The notes under the pieces: model-generated
Seen by the model: only the letters and a program-made list of their open reading frames with translations
Told to the model about the DNA's origin: nothing
The model's database searches: none
NCBI GenBank assembly: GCA_029582155.1
Contig: CM055903.1
Location: forward strand, 44,779,769 to 44,843,768
DNA: 64,000 nucleotides
Reading direction: 5' to 3'
Source of the DNA: Panopea generosa
Taxonomy: Eukaryota; Mollusca; Bivalvia; Adapedonta; Hiatellidae
Program-made: the position numbers and the translations under genes
Part shown: positions 40,301 to 46,319 of the stretch, one piece after another
How the letters are laid out: each line of letters starts with the position of its first letter
Position numbering within the stretch: the stretch's first letter is position 1

Positions 40301-43300
40301 GGGATCAAACACATAACCTCTGGTGTGAACAGCCAACATTATCCACTTAAGGAGGTATATTGTAATATAAGAATGACATATTGAGATGTGTATGACGTAT
40401 TGCACTATATAGCAATGCAGCTTTGGGCATATAGTTGCACATCCACATGTATGAATATTGCGTACTTACCAAAGTCTGTGACAGCACAGCTGGCCAGCTG
40501 ATGTGTGACTGGGTTGTAACTCATACACTGTATAGCATCATTATGTCTGTAACCATAAACAGTTATTACATAAATATATCTTCTCATATGTAGTAATGCA
40601 TGGAGCTATTCTTGAAGCAAACACAATTACACAATAGTAATTATATCCAGGGCTTAGTGCCAGGGCCCATGTTTGGTCATTTCTGGGGCTGAAATTCTCT
40701 GGTTAAAGCATTAAGGAAACCTGTGACAGGTTAGGCTAATGTCCTTTCTTTTCAACTTGTTATACATGTTTATTGAGTTTTTCAGGTATATATCATTTAC
40801 CAGAGCTCTAGATAAACAATATTTGGGGGTATTTAGGAATACAATTTATTTTCTGATTAAAGCATCAAAATTTAAAGTAAGTGATAAAATAAAAATCACA
40901 AAATTGACAATTTTGGTGTTAACTGGTTTATTTCAAATAGAAATTTGATAAAAGTGCTCATTTTTACCCATAAAATTTTGAAAAAAAGCACTACATAAAT
41001 AAAAGAAATAATACACCCATTTGAAGAGAAGCTTATCTGGAGCACTAGTTAATAGACAAATATTCAGCATCAGTGGACGTTTTGTTATATACCAAATGAT
41101 TTTAGTGACTTCTTTTAATGGGGACTAGCCCATAGCGGCTACTTACGTGTATTTTAATATTCCTTCCAGTTTGTTGGTCCAGATGATGACACTTTTATCA
41201 GCAGATCCTGACGCGAAACGTTTTCCATCCTTTGCATAGCAGACGCAATGTACAGCTTCCTTATGTCCCTTTAGGGGCTGTATCAAAGTCCCATCATTGG
41301 TGTCATACACCAATACACGGTTCCCAGCTGCAACAATTAACTGGCTTCCGTCGGGTCTGAAGCACAGGTCCCAGATGCTGGAATGAAGTAACAGAAATAA
41401 TACGATATAACAAGTGATAAAACAGAATAGAAAGACCATAAACTCACAGTTCAGTGCATGGTTTTTGATTGGTTGAATATCTAGCATCTTTTTTATGCCA
41501 TCGAGGGCTTACAGATGATCAGTTAACCCAATCCCTTTTCCCCCCGAGATCCTTGAAGGTTAACCAGCACTCAAGCACACCCTATTTCTGCAAGTAACTG
41601 ATAACCTTCCCACTTTAATCAGCAGAGAGAGACAAATAATAATAAAAGGCAATGTCGCATATCGTTCATCACAGAGACTATGGCCGGGCGTGGATTTAAA
41701 CTAACGAACCCTGGATGCATTACCAACTTAGCTAATTGGGCCCAACTTCAGTGCATGGAATCCGAATGCTTTGAGCAAAATACTTAACAATAATTGATTT
41801 CTGCTAAAGTTAGATGTCACCAATCCTGAATAAGACACTGACCAGCCAAAGCGCCTTAAATGACCTTCTCATACACATGTAATTCTTGGAATATTCCAGA
41901 ACATTTTAATTTGGCAAAATATATTCAAATTGAGGGAGCCAAGCAGCTAGATAAACACTAGCACTTTAATTCATACACACTTCAAGACCCTACTCATAAG
42001 GATAATTTATGCCAAATGTGAATAAATTTGATTGACTGGTTCTTAGGAAAAAGATTTTTAACAAATCCCAAGTTTTAATGTACTGACTCATAAGACAATG
42101 GAACCCAGCTTTTTTAACAAATCTCCTTGACCAAACAATGCATCTTAAATTTTAGGTAAAATTATCAAAAAAAGAAGATATTGTGATATTTTCAGTTATA
42201 AGAGCTGGCTTAGACAAATATTTTATGAGCAGTAAACGATATATGACAGTAACAGACATAAAGCACAAGCTACAATGATAAACATACATTTTATTAATAA
42301 AAATCGATGAAGTCCACTTCAACATTCTTTAAATGGTTTTACTTCCATGTCAGAGACGGAAATATGGCTTGAATCCAGCTTAGGTGCGTTACTATTAACT
42401 ATCGGATAAGAACCATGTCGCTTTGGTTCTGGTTATATTGGTTATATTTCGGAGCACGATGTAGAAGCAGGCAACCATACATGATACTATTCAAAGAGGG
42501 TATAAATAGCCAGAAAGACACAAAAATTAACAGTTGCAAATTAAACATCAAATTGACCAGAAGGTATGCCATAAATAAATATATATAGGGTTTAGATACA
42601 TTATAGTATAAATTATTATCTAGCTGCACAATACAAACTATTCACTCAACCAGTTGAGCTGCCGTTGAAATTGTCATTGCAGGCTTCTTTCGGTAGTATC
42701 TACCTATACCACTGTTTACCTGGTGACACTCACTTGCAGCTAGTGAGCTCTCATTATTGAGACAGGTGTATGTGTGTATGTACACGCTGGTTTATAACAA
42801 TGAGTACTGAGCACTCGTCTTATGCGTTGAGCTGGTGGGCTAGCAAATGCTCTTGATATTGAGCTACTGTGGTCCTGAGCCAGTGAGCACTTGTTATCGA
42901 GTGGGCTGCATTGAGCCACTGAGCGCTCATTTATGTTATTTAGCTCTCATTTATGTTAGTGAACTCTCATTTAAGTCAATGAGTTATTGTGCACTTGTTT
43001 ATTGTATTGAGCCACCGAGCTTTCACACTGGCGTGTGTTATAATTTAACTGTCTGGCAGAACGAACTGTTGTATATAATATAGATATGTTATGTTAGTAT
43101 TTTGATTAATTAACTGATTCTCAGTCTATAACTGAGGGACCCACATGAATCACTTGTAGCAATCAATCTAATCATTATTTTTTAGCAGTTAGCTCAGTCT
43201 AAATTGAGAAAATGTTATTGCTGTGTGTATATAAATATATTACACTACCATTTTTATTATCGTGTTGCACACTGCGAGCACTAACATAGCTCCGCCACGT

Positions 43301-45639
43301 AACAATATCGTATAATGTAGTCTCATCTATATGGATAAAACATTCGTGTGAAATAAGAGTATAACTGGCCTAATGGTTTCAGAGAAAGTGCTGCTAACAA
43401 ATGACAGACAAGGTGCCATCACATAAACACTTCTTGCCAATGGCCGGAACTGCTAAAAATGAGTAAATATTTTTCAAGCAGTGATATTTTTAAATTTCAA
43501 ATGTTTCTCCCAATTCTTCCTGAATCATTTCCGCTCCTCACTTAATAACTGGTTAAGCTAAAGTCCAGGAAATGAAGAAGATTATTATAACATACTGAGC
43601 AACTGAGATAATTTGTTAATGTGTCATGGATGATGCTTGTGACAAATGGTGCATAATTGTAAAAAATCTTGGCTCATTTTTTTCCCCACTTCCCCCATTT
43701 GAAAAGCCAAACTCCCTCATTAATTGATGAAAATATTTGCATGTATGAATCAGATCCATCTGATTCACTGCATTGCTGTCATTGTTATGCATCATTTGTT
43801 ATCCTGCCCCACCAGGTTGGAACAAAGAGGATGACAGAAAGGATAAAGTGCTGGGGTTTCACCACATCAATGTTCCCACAGTGCTGTGTAAGTGCATGAG
43901 TTTTACATCATGCCAAAAATAGTCTGGGATTATAGTGGTGCAGTGTTTGTCTATATTAAATCGGGGCAATAATCTCACAATAATTGAAAACCAGGAAAAG
44001 TTAACAGGGCGACAATATGTCAGCAACAACAACATGGGGGCTAAAGCAGGGCTTCTGCTGGGATTCGCCAATGTCGCCAAATGCGAAGGAAATTTTTAAT
44101 TTGTGAAAGATTTTCCTCTTTTGCGAAAATGGTTGCGACAAGGAAATCAACGGCCGATTCTCGTATTTAAAATTTCTAAAAAAAACTAACTGTAGAAATT
44201 ATCTTGGGTAATCCATTTAACTGTCCCCTCATCCTAATCAACAACCATGACAATTAACAGGTTAATCAGCACCCAGCTGTGATATCATCATAAATTTCAA
44301 CACATGTGTAAGATTACCCATAGCTAAAAATAGTCACATGGACGCGTAGTGACAACCGGCATATTTGTATTTTTAATTATTATATATATTTACATTTTCT
44401 AATCATACAGAAAATTTAATATTCTTAAAATATGCTAAACAGGTTTAGAAAAATTGTTTATGCCAATACACTGTCAACTATTCTTTCATGGGTAACCCCA
44501 ATTTTTTGTCAACAAACAGTTTCAAAACGGCGGCTTCCGGGATAAAAATAATAAATGACTGTAGATTTTGTCTGTAAAATAATTTTGTTCATAATGTCAG
44601 CGATGACTGTTGGTTGTTTGATATCAATACCAAGGTTTTACAATAAGCAGATCTGTCTGATCTATATGCTCTGTTGTTAAAATATTAATATTTACTAGCT
44701 GTAAATCCATAATTTGTGTATTGATAATTTTAAAATAAATTGATGTGTATAAATTTTAAATAATTATAAAATACACTGTATGGGGTTTTGTGAGAATAGC
44801 ATGCTATAGAAAAATAAAAGCAAAACAAAATAAGGCTCAAACAGCTGTTATTTATGTGCATAAATGCAAAAACATTGACAAAATCAAACAAGTACAGAAA
44901 TATGACTGGGGCCGTTTTTGTTTTTGACTGCACTCCATTTAAACTAATGCATCATTTGCAATATAAATCAACAACTTACTACCAATCATTGCTTCTCTTA
45001 ATTATTGACTTCAGACAATAACAACTCACAAGATAATAATAATTTTTAATAGTATTGCAATATAAATTAAAAATTATATTCACTAAAAAACGTGTTTAAT
45101 TCAAATGCTAAAACAAGTAAAAGAAAACATGCAGTAAGTTACTGTAACATTATGACTGGTTTGATAACGTTGGCCGAGGTATGCAATTTAGTTGGCTACA
45201 AAAATCACTCTTAATTTGGCTCCATTTTTTTTAATTTGGCTCCAACTTTTCAAATATGGCGAACAGAAAAAAATAGCCAGAGGAGGCCCTTCAAAGTGGG
45301 TTTTTTTAAACAAGAAAAAATCCTCTGCAAGTCTTGGCATTTATATGGACTGTCTAGAATGATTTAGATAATATGTCAGTTAACATATATTCTTGTTACT
45401 TGTATGTTTTTATACGGTATTTGTATCGTCTGTGCGCAAGGTAAATTTACCCCACCCACACATTTTCTAGTGTTGAGCAGAGCAATTTAAATAATTCGTT
45501 GGGAAAGGTCTGGCTATATAAATTGAAAAGTAGTTAGAAAAAAATGATTTGTAATAAAATGATTTAGAGATCGACAATACCATTGCTCCTGCTTGTCTCT
45601 GTCATGGACTTTGTCCACCCAAGTTGGTACCGCTCTCAT
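10302..45639 (-). CDS. IFT122: IFT122, intraflagellar transport protein 122 (complete, 28 coding exons)
   Basis: A core subunit of the IFT-A complex, which acts in cilia in retrograde transport and in import of membrane proteins. I joined 28 coding exons. All introns are GT-AG, phases agree at every junction, and the total is 3561 nt, that is 1186 residues plus stop, close to the vertebrate form. It starts [20 protein letters not shown], the family N-terminus. Residues 1-575 form two WD40 propellers ([37 protein letters not shown]). Residues 578-1000 form an alpha-helical TPR-like solenoid ([26 protein letters not shown]). Cysteine pairs at 1005/1008 and 1022/1025, and at 1155/1158 and 1177/1180, look like two zinc sites. 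The start is fixed by the conserved N-terminus and by an NRF1-type site just upstream. The only doubtful junction is the exon 25 donor. Confidence 0.96.
11016..11180 (-). CDS. IFT122: IFT122 exon 27
   Basis: Residues 1106-1160, from [11 protein letters not shown] through [18 protein letters not shown] to CPSCQK. This is the family-conserved [15 protein letters not shown] segment, and it gives the first cysteine pair of the terminal zinc site. Confidence 0.95.
11235..11500 (-). mobile_element. SINE family A copy, minus strand
   Basis: The tRNA-like head is at the right (about 11440-11490, 'gggaattggaactcgtgacc' reversed) and the tail is at the left (about 11250-11275). It lies in IFT122 intron 26, in the same orientation as the gene. 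Confidence 0.65.
11958..12043 (-). CDS. IFT122: IFT122 exon 26
   Basis: Residues 1077-1105, [20 protein letters not shown] then STKLMTFD. This is the acidic linker before the conserved DPF motif. Donor GTGAGA and acceptor ..TTACCAG are clear. Confidence 0.88.
12140..12785 (-). repeat. 73-bp tandem array (8 copies) built from a SINE family A head
   Basis: The eight anchors of 'agcagtagcc' are at 12219, 12292, 12363, 12436, 12509, 12582, 12655 and 12728, a period of 73 (once 71). Each unit contains 'tctgatagtcagacgcaatg', which corresponds to the tRNA-like head of family A on the minus strand. The matching SINE tail lies at 12140-12185, so one SINE head has been amplified in place. Confidence 0.85.
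13125..13325. repeat. Foldback MITE-like element
   Basis: Left arm 'attattgaatttattaaact' and right arm 'ttaataaattcaataataaa' are inverted copies around an AT-rich centre. Outer parts read as 'aaatcttacattcatgctca' and its inverse. Related to repeats at 7.1-7.4 and 28.1 kb. Confidence 0.6.
13490..13609 (-). CDS. IFT122: IFT122 exon 25
   Basis: Residues 1037-1076, [19 protein letters not shown] then [20 protein letters not shown]. The acceptor is next to a (TA)n microsatellite. Two donors keep phase: CTC|GTATGG (chosen, with a G at +5) and, nine bases further into the intron, GGCA|GTATCC. Confidence 0.88.
13983..15266 (-). mobile_element. Repeat element of the TTAGCTC...CTCTTGTTT type, minus orientation, about 190-bp internal tandem units
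   Basis: Read on the minus strand it starts TTAGCTCGGCTATTCGG (15266 leftward) and ends CTCTTGTTT (13983). Between 14170 and 15190 a unit of about 150-190 bp with 'gggcaataatttgtattata' and 'gttatctaacttagttattg' repeats five or six times. No coding capacity. It shares both termini with elements at 48028-49259 and 51138-53439. Confidence 0.7.
15835..15946 (-). CDS. IFT122: IFT122 exon 24 (zinc site)
   Basis: Residues 1000-1036, [20 protein letters not shown] then [18 protein letters not shown]-x2-C...C-x2-C at 1005/1008/1022/1025 forms a rubredoxin-like zinc knuckle that is conserved in IFT122. Confidence 0.96.
16340..16505 (-). CDS. IFT122: IFT122 exon 23
   Basis: Residues 944-999, [20 protein letters not shown] to [13 protein letters not shown]. 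It is part of the helical solenoid. Its first base completes the valine codon begun in exon 22. Confidence 0.95.
16600..16775. mobile_element. TA-flanked MITE family T copy
   Basis: Starts TA-CAGTTAAACCTGTGTAAGC with internal 'gctatttcccatttctatgc' and 'ttgctccttcctttgaatag'. The right end is diverged near 16770. IFT122 intron 22. Confidence 0.6.
17520..17620 (-). CDS. IFT122: IFT122 exon 22
   Basis: Residues 911-943, [20 protein letters not shown] then [13 protein letters not shown]. The donor is AAAGT|GTATCC. The alternative GT two bases earlier would break the frame into exon 23. Confidence 0.92.
18438..18535 (-). CDS. IFT122: IFT122 exon 21
   Basis: Residues 878-910, [20 protein letters not shown] then [12 protein letters not shown]. 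It corresponds to the F-x-x-F-Q-R-x-A-x-x-Y segment of the family. Confidence 0.93.
19433..19573 (-). CDS. IFT122: IFT122 exon 20
   Basis: Residues 831-877, [20 protein letters not shown] through [24 protein letters not shown]-like helix pair. Conserved against vertebrate IFT122 along its whole length. Confidence 0.95.
19605..19850 (-). mobile_element. SINE family B copy, minus strand (reference copy)
   Basis: The reverse complement begins with a tRNA-Leu/Ser-like head ('ggccgagtggtctaaagtgc'), an A-box and B-box arrangement, then the body with 'ctttatgtgagaaagtttgc', and ends near 'ccatatataacctgaaatga'. It is the cleanest of seven copies. It lies immediately upstream of exon 20 in the gene's sense. 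Confidence 0.75.
20155..20337. mobile_element. TA-flanked MITE family T copy
   Basis: Right end '...cttaagacaggttggactg' followed by TA. The left end starts near 'agtcaaacctgt'. It contains the family block 'ctctttcctttggttgg'. IFT122 intron 19. Confidence 0.55.
20362..20464 (-). CDS. IFT122: IFT122 exon 19
   Basis: Residues 797-830, [20 protein letters not shown] then [14 protein letters not shown]. One of the most conserved solenoid segments of the family. Confidence 0.96.
20510..20840. repeat. Direct duplication of about 165 bp
   Basis: The block with 'gttgccatagcaaccacaat' near 20708 matches 'gctgccaaagcagccataat' near 20552. Downstream parts ('cccacatgcta', 'catgcaacattt') also pair. 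An open frame at 20620-20838 falls in it and is not a gene by any match I know. Confidence 0.55.
21349..21520 (-). CDS. IFT122: IFT122 exon 18
   Basis: Residues 739-796, [20 protein letters not shown] to [11 protein letters not shown]. The first 27 bases of this exon plus its acceptor are repeated 29 times in the intron just upstream (plus-strand 21540-23090). The acceptor TTTTTTAG|G is taken as the true one because only here does the exon continue open. Confidence 0.95.
21521..23090 (-). repeat. 53-bp minisatellite made of the IFT122 exon 18 acceptor junction, 29 copies
   Basis: Anchors of 'gtctatcagcc' run from 21564 to 23051 at steps of 53 (three of 52, one of 59). On the minus strand each unit has about 25 intronic bases ending in a T-rich stretch plus AG, and then about 27 bases equal to the start of exon 18 (GCTGATAGACCTGGCC...). 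The true junction at 21520 is the last member. Recurring variants (for example 'ttcagaag' units at 21723, 22146 and 22675) show higher-order blocks. Confidence 0.95.
23100..23800. repeat. 47-bp minisatellite, about 15 copies
   Basis: The unit contains 'gttttgagcaaagtttcagt' and 'tttgtatctcaatccattta'. Anchors at 23124, 23171, 23218, 23265 and so on are 47 apart. One step of 53 is caused by a CATGTA insertion at 23636-23641. It abuts the 53-bp array but has an unrelated unit. Confidence 0.93.
23953..24119 (-). CDS. IFT122: IFT122 exon 17
   Basis: Residues 684-738, [20 protein letters not shown] through [20 protein letters not shown] to EHGWSD. Near-identical to the family in the K-Q-A-D-W-A and E-M-Y-I-S-A-G-E motifs. 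Confidence 0.96.
25251..25412 (-). CDS. IFT122: IFT122 exon 16
   Basis: Residues 630-683, [20 protein letters not shown] then [20 protein letters not shown] to RMFDYAK. TPR-like solenoid. Confidence 0.96.
25490..25663. mobile_element. TA-flanked MITE family T copy
   Basis: Starts TA-CAGTTAAACCTG and ends CAGGTTTAACTG-like (ggtttaactg). Arms pair imperfectly. The left TA is also the right half of a TACATGTA octamer (25482-25489). IFT122 intron 15. Confidence 0.7.
25735..25850 (+). mobile_element. SINE family D tail fragment
   Basis: 'gatttgtctaagttgtaata' followed by 'acttgttccacaatcaaag' matches the 3' ends of family D copies at 47.7 and 54.8 kb. The tRNA-like head is absent. Confidence 0.5.
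25893..26066. mobile_element. piggyBac-type MITE (TTAA-flanked), copy 1
   Basis: The left end CCCTTTACTTTATATAGACG and the right end, reversed CCCTTTACTTCATATAGATG, form about 21-bp terminal inverted repeats with two mismatches. Left flank is TTAA (25889-25892), right flank TTAC, an eroded TTAA. CCC-starting ends beside TTAA are typical of piggyBac elements. 174 bp, no coding capacity. Confidence 0.75.
26075..26275 (+). mobile_element. SINE family B copy, plus strand, 5' part missing
   Basis: Begins within the head ('atctctcaccgccgaaattg'), continues 'gtgggttcaagcccagctca' and ends 'gcattaaaccccatccaaac'. It directly follows the TTAA MITE, whose insertion may have removed the head. Confidence 0.65.
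26374..26527 (-). CDS. IFT122: IFT122 exon 15
   Basis: Residues 578-629, [20 protein letters not shown] then [20 protein letters not shown] to ELIHNIE. It begins the helical solenoid after the second propeller. Confidence 0.96.
27010..27128 (-). CDS. IFT122: IFT122 exon 14
   Basis: Residues 539-577, [20 protein letters not shown] then [19 protein letters not shown]. The Q-S-A-P-M-Y-Q-Y-L motif is diagnostic. Confidence 0.95.
27420..27633 (-). repeat. Intronic duplication of the IFT122 exon 13 end with its 5' splice site
   Basis: Plus-strand 27457-27497 repeats the exon 13 to intron junction: 'gagattacctgaagtttctg' here equals the true junction at 27627-27646. A more diverged copy without the GT starts at 27424, and scrambled pieces lie at 27500-27600. 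On the minus strand the 27457-27497 copy reads ...AAACTTCAG|GTAATC, an intact decoy donor inside intron 13. Confidence 0.85.
27634..27753 (-). CDS. IFT122: IFT122 exon 13
   Basis: Residues 499-538, [20 protein letters not shown] then [20 protein letters not shown]. Final blades of the second propeller. Chosen over its intronic decoy because the whole exon and its acceptor exist only here. Confidence 0.95.
28085..28215. repeat. Foldback MITE-like element
   Basis: 'gaggatcttacaattataca' at the left is opposed by 'agcataaatgtaagattcct' at the right, around 'tttaatcaatttgattgata'. Same family as 7.1 and 13.1 kb. Confidence 0.5.
28430..28680. repeat. 55-bp tandem repeat, about 4.5 copies
   Basis: 'aactatcaagtatacttaat' recurs at 28458, 28513, 28568 and 28623. 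IFT122 intron 12. The units are almost identical, so the expansion is recent. Confidence 0.88.
29225..29389 (-). CDS. IFT122: IFT122 exon 12
   Basis: Residues 444-498, [20 protein letters not shown] then [20 protein letters not shown] to KELLFQ. WD-repeat blade of propeller 2. Confidence 0.96.
29520..30110. repeat. Palindromic repeat family P, copies 3 and 4 (opposite orientation to 3.5 kb)
   Basis: Cores at about 29630-29730 and 29965-30090 carry 'cagatagaaaatcctgtccc' or 'gatagaaaattccgtccctt' facing 'gacaaaattttctatccaaa'. The joining module 'agataaaattcttgtgctgg' repeats as 'aaataaaattcttgcactgt'. As at 3.5-4.1 kb, the locus is a tandem pair. Confidence 0.62.
30294..30431 (-). CDS. IFT122: IFT122 exon 11
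   Basis: Residues 398-443, [20 protein letters not shown] then [20 protein letters not shown] and GLKNGQ. The [13 protein letters not shown] block is almost invariant in the family. Confidence 0.97.
31513..31656 (-). CDS. IFT122: IFT122 exon 10
   Basis: Residues 350-397, [20 protein letters not shown] then [20 protein letters not shown] to IILCQ. Propeller 2. Confidence 0.96.
31840..31998. repeat. 45-bp tandem repeat next to IFT122 exon 9
   Basis: 'tgagacct' anchors at 31901, 31946 and 31991, with the unit 'ctacaatgtacaatttaatg' plus 'gtgttgtgagacct...'. It starts eight bases into intron 9 past the exon 9 donor. Unlike the arrays at exons 13 and 18 it contains no exon sequence. Confidence 0.82.
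32007..32065 (-). CDS. IFT122: IFT122 exon 9
   Basis: Residues 330-349, a split Val, then [20 protein letters not shown] 59-base exon recognised from the conserved R-I-K-C...K-K-I-A-I-Y-R-x-R-L-A string and matching phases on both sides. Confidence 0.93.
32105..32440. mobile_element. CAGTG-ended non-autonomous element, copy 1
   Basis: Begins CAGTGGGTTTTGTTTAACC and ends with 'aatggtgaaaaaaagcac'. Alignable along its length with the copy at 46666-47021 ('ccataattccttgagaaata', 'gcaagtgtacaagtttttat', 'aagggtaagggtcatcttcc'). IFT122 intron 8. Confidence 0.65.
33805..33965. mobile_element. TA-flanked MITE family T copy
   Basis: TA-CAGTTGAACCTGTTC at the left and 'gcttaagaaaggtttgactg' at the right. 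The right flank is TT instead of TA. IFT122 intron 8. Confidence 0.68.
34041..34179 (-). CDS. IFT122: IFT122 exon 8
   Basis: Residues 284-329, [20 protein letters not shown] then [20 protein letters not shown] to LITDQK. It joins the two propellers and is very strongly conserved. Confidence 0.97.
34767..34958 (-). CDS. IFT122: IFT122 exon 7
   Basis: Residues 220-283, [20 protein letters not shown] then [20 protein letters not shown] to [14 protein letters not shown]. Propeller 1. Confidence 0.95.
35085..35295 (-). mobile_element. SINE family A copy, minus strand
   Basis: The head is reversed at 35215-35285 ('ggcagggattcgaactcgta') and the tail at 35090-35115 ('catttttatgccattgaggg'). The middle is shortened relative to 1080-1335. 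IFT122 intron 6. Confidence 0.62.
35395..35510 (-). mobile_element. SINE family C fragment, minus strand
   Basis: 'gcagaaccagtactgggtgt' followed by 'gctgaggatcatatatgtaa' and 'ttagccgccaacactac' is alignable with 40195-40370 and, inverted, with 50490-50650. It is just left of IFT122 exon 6, in intron 6. Confidence 0.45.
35535..35610 (-). CDS. IFT122: IFT122 exon 6
   Basis: Residues 194-219, a split Arg then [20 protein letters not shown] and LSGKQ. It corresponds to the short vertebrate isoform without the inserted acidic exon between N-P-S-R and the D-V-L-A-V-A-D-W block. Confidence 0.95.
35670..35790 (+). mobile_element. SINE family B fragment, plus strand
   Basis: 'gttgggtggtccaaggtgct' and 'gtctcaaacaacttacctga' form the tRNA-like head, followed by 'agcttcgagcccatctcag'. 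The body is cut near 35790. Confidence 0.55.
36224..36694. mobile_element. TTAA-flanked element with AGGGATT ends
   Basis: The left end AGGGATTATATTGGCA and the same sequence inverted at the right end (TGCCAATATAATCCCT) are separated by about 440 bp. TTAA lies on both sides (36220-36223 and 36695-36698). An open frame of 70 codons (36362-36574) inside resembles no transposase. IFT122 intron 5. Confidence 0.75.
36964..37043 (-). CDS. IFT122: IFT122 exon 5
   Basis: Residues 168-193, [20 protein letters not shown] then LQWNPS. Two bases of the next Arg codon end the exon. Confidence 0.95.
37214..37408. mobile_element. piggyBac-type MITE (TTAA-flanked), copy 2
   Basis: CCCTTTACTTCATATAGACG at the left, reversed CCCTTTACTCCATAGATAC at the right, with perfect TTAA duplications at 37210-37213 and 37409-37412. 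195 bp. Internally it repeats 'cctttggacacct'. IFT122 intron 4. Confidence 0.85.
38669..38842. mobile_element. Full-length foldback MITE, 174 bp
   Basis: The outer arms match over 32 bases with two mismatches (left 'aaggtcattatacagttcac', right the inverse of 'gtgaactgtataataacctt'). Inner arms 'gttgtggtgaaaacctgtat' and its inverse also pair, leaving a small loop near 38755. Almost the whole element can form one hairpin. IFT122 intron 4. Confidence 0.85.
39007..39140 (-). CDS. IFT122: IFT122 exon 4
   Basis: Residues 123-167, a split Gly then [20 protein letters not shown] and [20 protein letters not shown] to IRNK. WD blade with the family string [12 protein letters not shown]. Confidence 0.97.
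39678..39845. mobile_element. TA-flanked MITE family T copy, reversed relative to the others
   Basis: Left CAGTAAAACCTGTCTTAAG, right 'cttacataggtttgattg', TA on both sides (39676-39677, 39846-39847). 168 bp. IFT122 intron 3. Confidence 0.75.
40195..40370 (-). mobile_element. SINE family C copy, minus strand
   Basis: The inverse of the 50490-50650 element: 'ttgcaaagaaagcttaaagc', 'gtaaaaccagtactgagtgt' and 'ggggatcaaacacataacct' correspond to tail, middle and tRNA-like B-box region. Confidence 0.55.
40470..40546 (-). CDS. IFT122: IFT122 exon 3
   Basis: Residues 97-122, a split Thr then [20 protein letters not shown] and AVTDF. Strong family match. Confidence 0.96.
41147..41377 (-). CDS. IFT122: IFT122 exon 2
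   Basis: Residues 20-96, [20 protein letters not shown] through [20 protein letters not shown] to [19 protein letters not shown]. Two WD40 repeats of propeller 1. Its first base completes the Cys codon begun in exon 1. Confidence 0.97.
41455..41745 (-). mobile_element. SINE family A copy, minus strand, near full length
   Basis: The tail 'cttttttatgccatcgaggg' is at the left, 'taaccagcactcaagcacac' in the middle, and the head ('gggcgtggatttaaactaac') at the right. IFT122 intron 1. Confidence 0.68.
42690..43035. repeat. Degenerate short repeats around 'gagccactgagc'
   Basis: Variants of 'gagc-a-c/g-tgagc' and 'tgagcactcgtt' recur at irregular steps of about 20-30 bases. The open frame at 42847-43083 comes from this repetition. 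The repeat unit is not sharply defined. Confidence 0.5.
43090..45560. other. IFT122 intron 1, no recognised feature
   Basis: AT-rich sequence with no exon-like run and no repeat family that I could match to others here. A short direct repeat 'aatttggctcca' occurs twice near 45215 and 45233. Confidence 0.45.
45581..45639 (-). CDS. IFT122: IFT122 exon 1 (start codon)
   Basis: ATG at 45639-45637. It encodes [19 protein letters not shown] plus two bases of Cys, the conserved animal IFT122 N-terminus. The donor is TG|GTATTG. It lies 4.2 kb upstream of exon 2. No longer N-terminal extension is expected, since the family starts here. Confidence 0.95.
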
Positions 45640-45667
45640 CTCCAATGAAGCTTTTGGAATGCTATTT

Positions 45668-45679
45668 CGCGCACGCGCA
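45668..45679. promoter_or_regulatory. NRF1-type site at the IFT122 promoter
   Basis: CGCGCACGCGCA fits the NRF1 consensus YGCGCAYGCGCR at every position and sits about 30 bases upstream of the IFT122 ATG, inside a small CpG-containing patch in otherwise AT-rich DNA. Housekeeping and ciliary promoters often use this factor. I saw no convincing RFX X-box beside it. Confidence 0.5.
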
Positions 45680-46319
45680 GATATTATATCCGCTCATAAC
45701 GTTAAAAAACATATATTAATATTCTTATGAGATAAGTCATTAAAACTATTTATATGACAAAAAAAATATTTTAAGATAAGTAAAGTAGATGAGTTTATTA
45801 TGATTACTGCTTCAGTGATTATTATTTTAAGTTCGAAAATAATTCCAATATAATTGATGCAAGCGATCTATTGTTAACTGACCGAAGATGCATGATTAAT
45901 GATGGGTGAATTAATTAGCGCTTGATTGGATAATCTGTGGTATTTATACGTTAATACTGACTTGTTTTCATAACAGTACTACTGTTTTTTAAGTACCCTT
46001 TATTTTTTTCTATAATCACAATTCCATTATTAATTTAATACAGTTAAATGACCGCCGGAAGTTCAGTCACTAAAAAAATATATAAAAATAGCCTACTGTA
46101 GGATACCTGGAATTGACAGAAAAATGTTGGAAGTCTAACATACCATAAGTATGAGATAAAGGTATCAATTTGTTTAGTGTATTGGTTCAATGTTTTTAAA
46201 ATGAAAGTTAATATGGTTAATTGGTTTAGTGTAAATGTGTTGTATAATTGGTAACAACCAATTAACATTATTTCTTTCACTTCTGTGTACAGTAACTCCT
46301 TTTACAGTATTGAACATTT

